27,773 nt of DNA from an uncultured Collinsella sp. (GTDB lineage: Bacteria; Actinomycetota; Coriobacteriia; Coriobacteriales; Coriobacteriaceae), in NCBI GenBank assembly GCA_958407995.1, contig CATYJU010000025.1, positions 1-27,773 of the forward strand, written 5' to 3'. The translations under genes were made by a program, and so were the position numbers. The notes under the pieces were generated by a model. That model saw nothing but the letters and a program-made list of their open reading frames with translations, was not told the origin of the DNA and did no database searches. Position 1 is the stretch's first letter. Each line of letters starts with the position of its first letter. Positions 27,694-27,773 of this stretch are shown piece after piece.

Positions 27694-27773
27694 CAACTTT
27701 TTTGAAAATCTTTGGAGTGTGCCCGCCGAGTGGGCGAGATGGGTTAGGTTTGTCGCGAGTTCCGCACGCAAAG

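Overview
The window is GC-rich bacterial chromosome. Its content fits an actinobacterial gut anaerobe of the Coriobacteriia, most likely Collinsella or a close relative. This is inferred from gene content, codon bias and sortase-anchored pilin genes; no database search was possible. Almost all core genes lie on the minus strand and only a short central block is on the plus strand.

Layout. Positions 1-368 are non-coding and hold three strong stem-loops beyond the 3' end of carB. carA-carB (369-5124) follow, then a one-pass membrane protein of unknown function and an ABC exporter half-transporter (5333-8090). A Nudix hydrolase and purD (8173-10194) come next. A large core locus transcribed as rpsF-ssb-rpsR-rplI, then dnaB and purA, spans 10313-14997. 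These minus-strand genes cover pyrimidine/arginine precursor synthesis, purine synthesis, replication and ribosome assembly. Their promoters and terminators can be placed at several points, including a hairpin leader before rpsF and a leader before purD that can form two mutually exclusive stems.

The centre (15458-18160) is on the plus strand. It has two tRNA-Ser genes (GGA and CGA), each with its own terminator. After them come an inverted 25-nt copy of a tRNA-Ser 3' end with a cluster of hairpins, a TRIC/UPF0126-type membrane protein, and a secreted or membrane protein that joins a bactofilin-like beta-repeat region to a multi-pass membrane domain.

Positions 18268-23662 carry a two-gene pilus or adhesin operon on the minus strand. 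It encodes a 1255-residue multi-module surface protein ending in LPEAG and, overlapping it by 8 nt, a 544-residue pilin ending in MPSTG. No sortase gene is present in the window. The operon is bordered by G9 and G8 runs and preceded by an AT-rich, repeat-bearing control region. It is the most accessory-looking part of the window.

The right end (24088-27649) is core again: typA/bipA, two small proteins of unknown function, a bifunctional-nuclease-family (DUF151) protein, and tRNA-Ile(GAT) with a clear promoter and terminator. I found no CRISPR array, insertion sequence or transposase gene.
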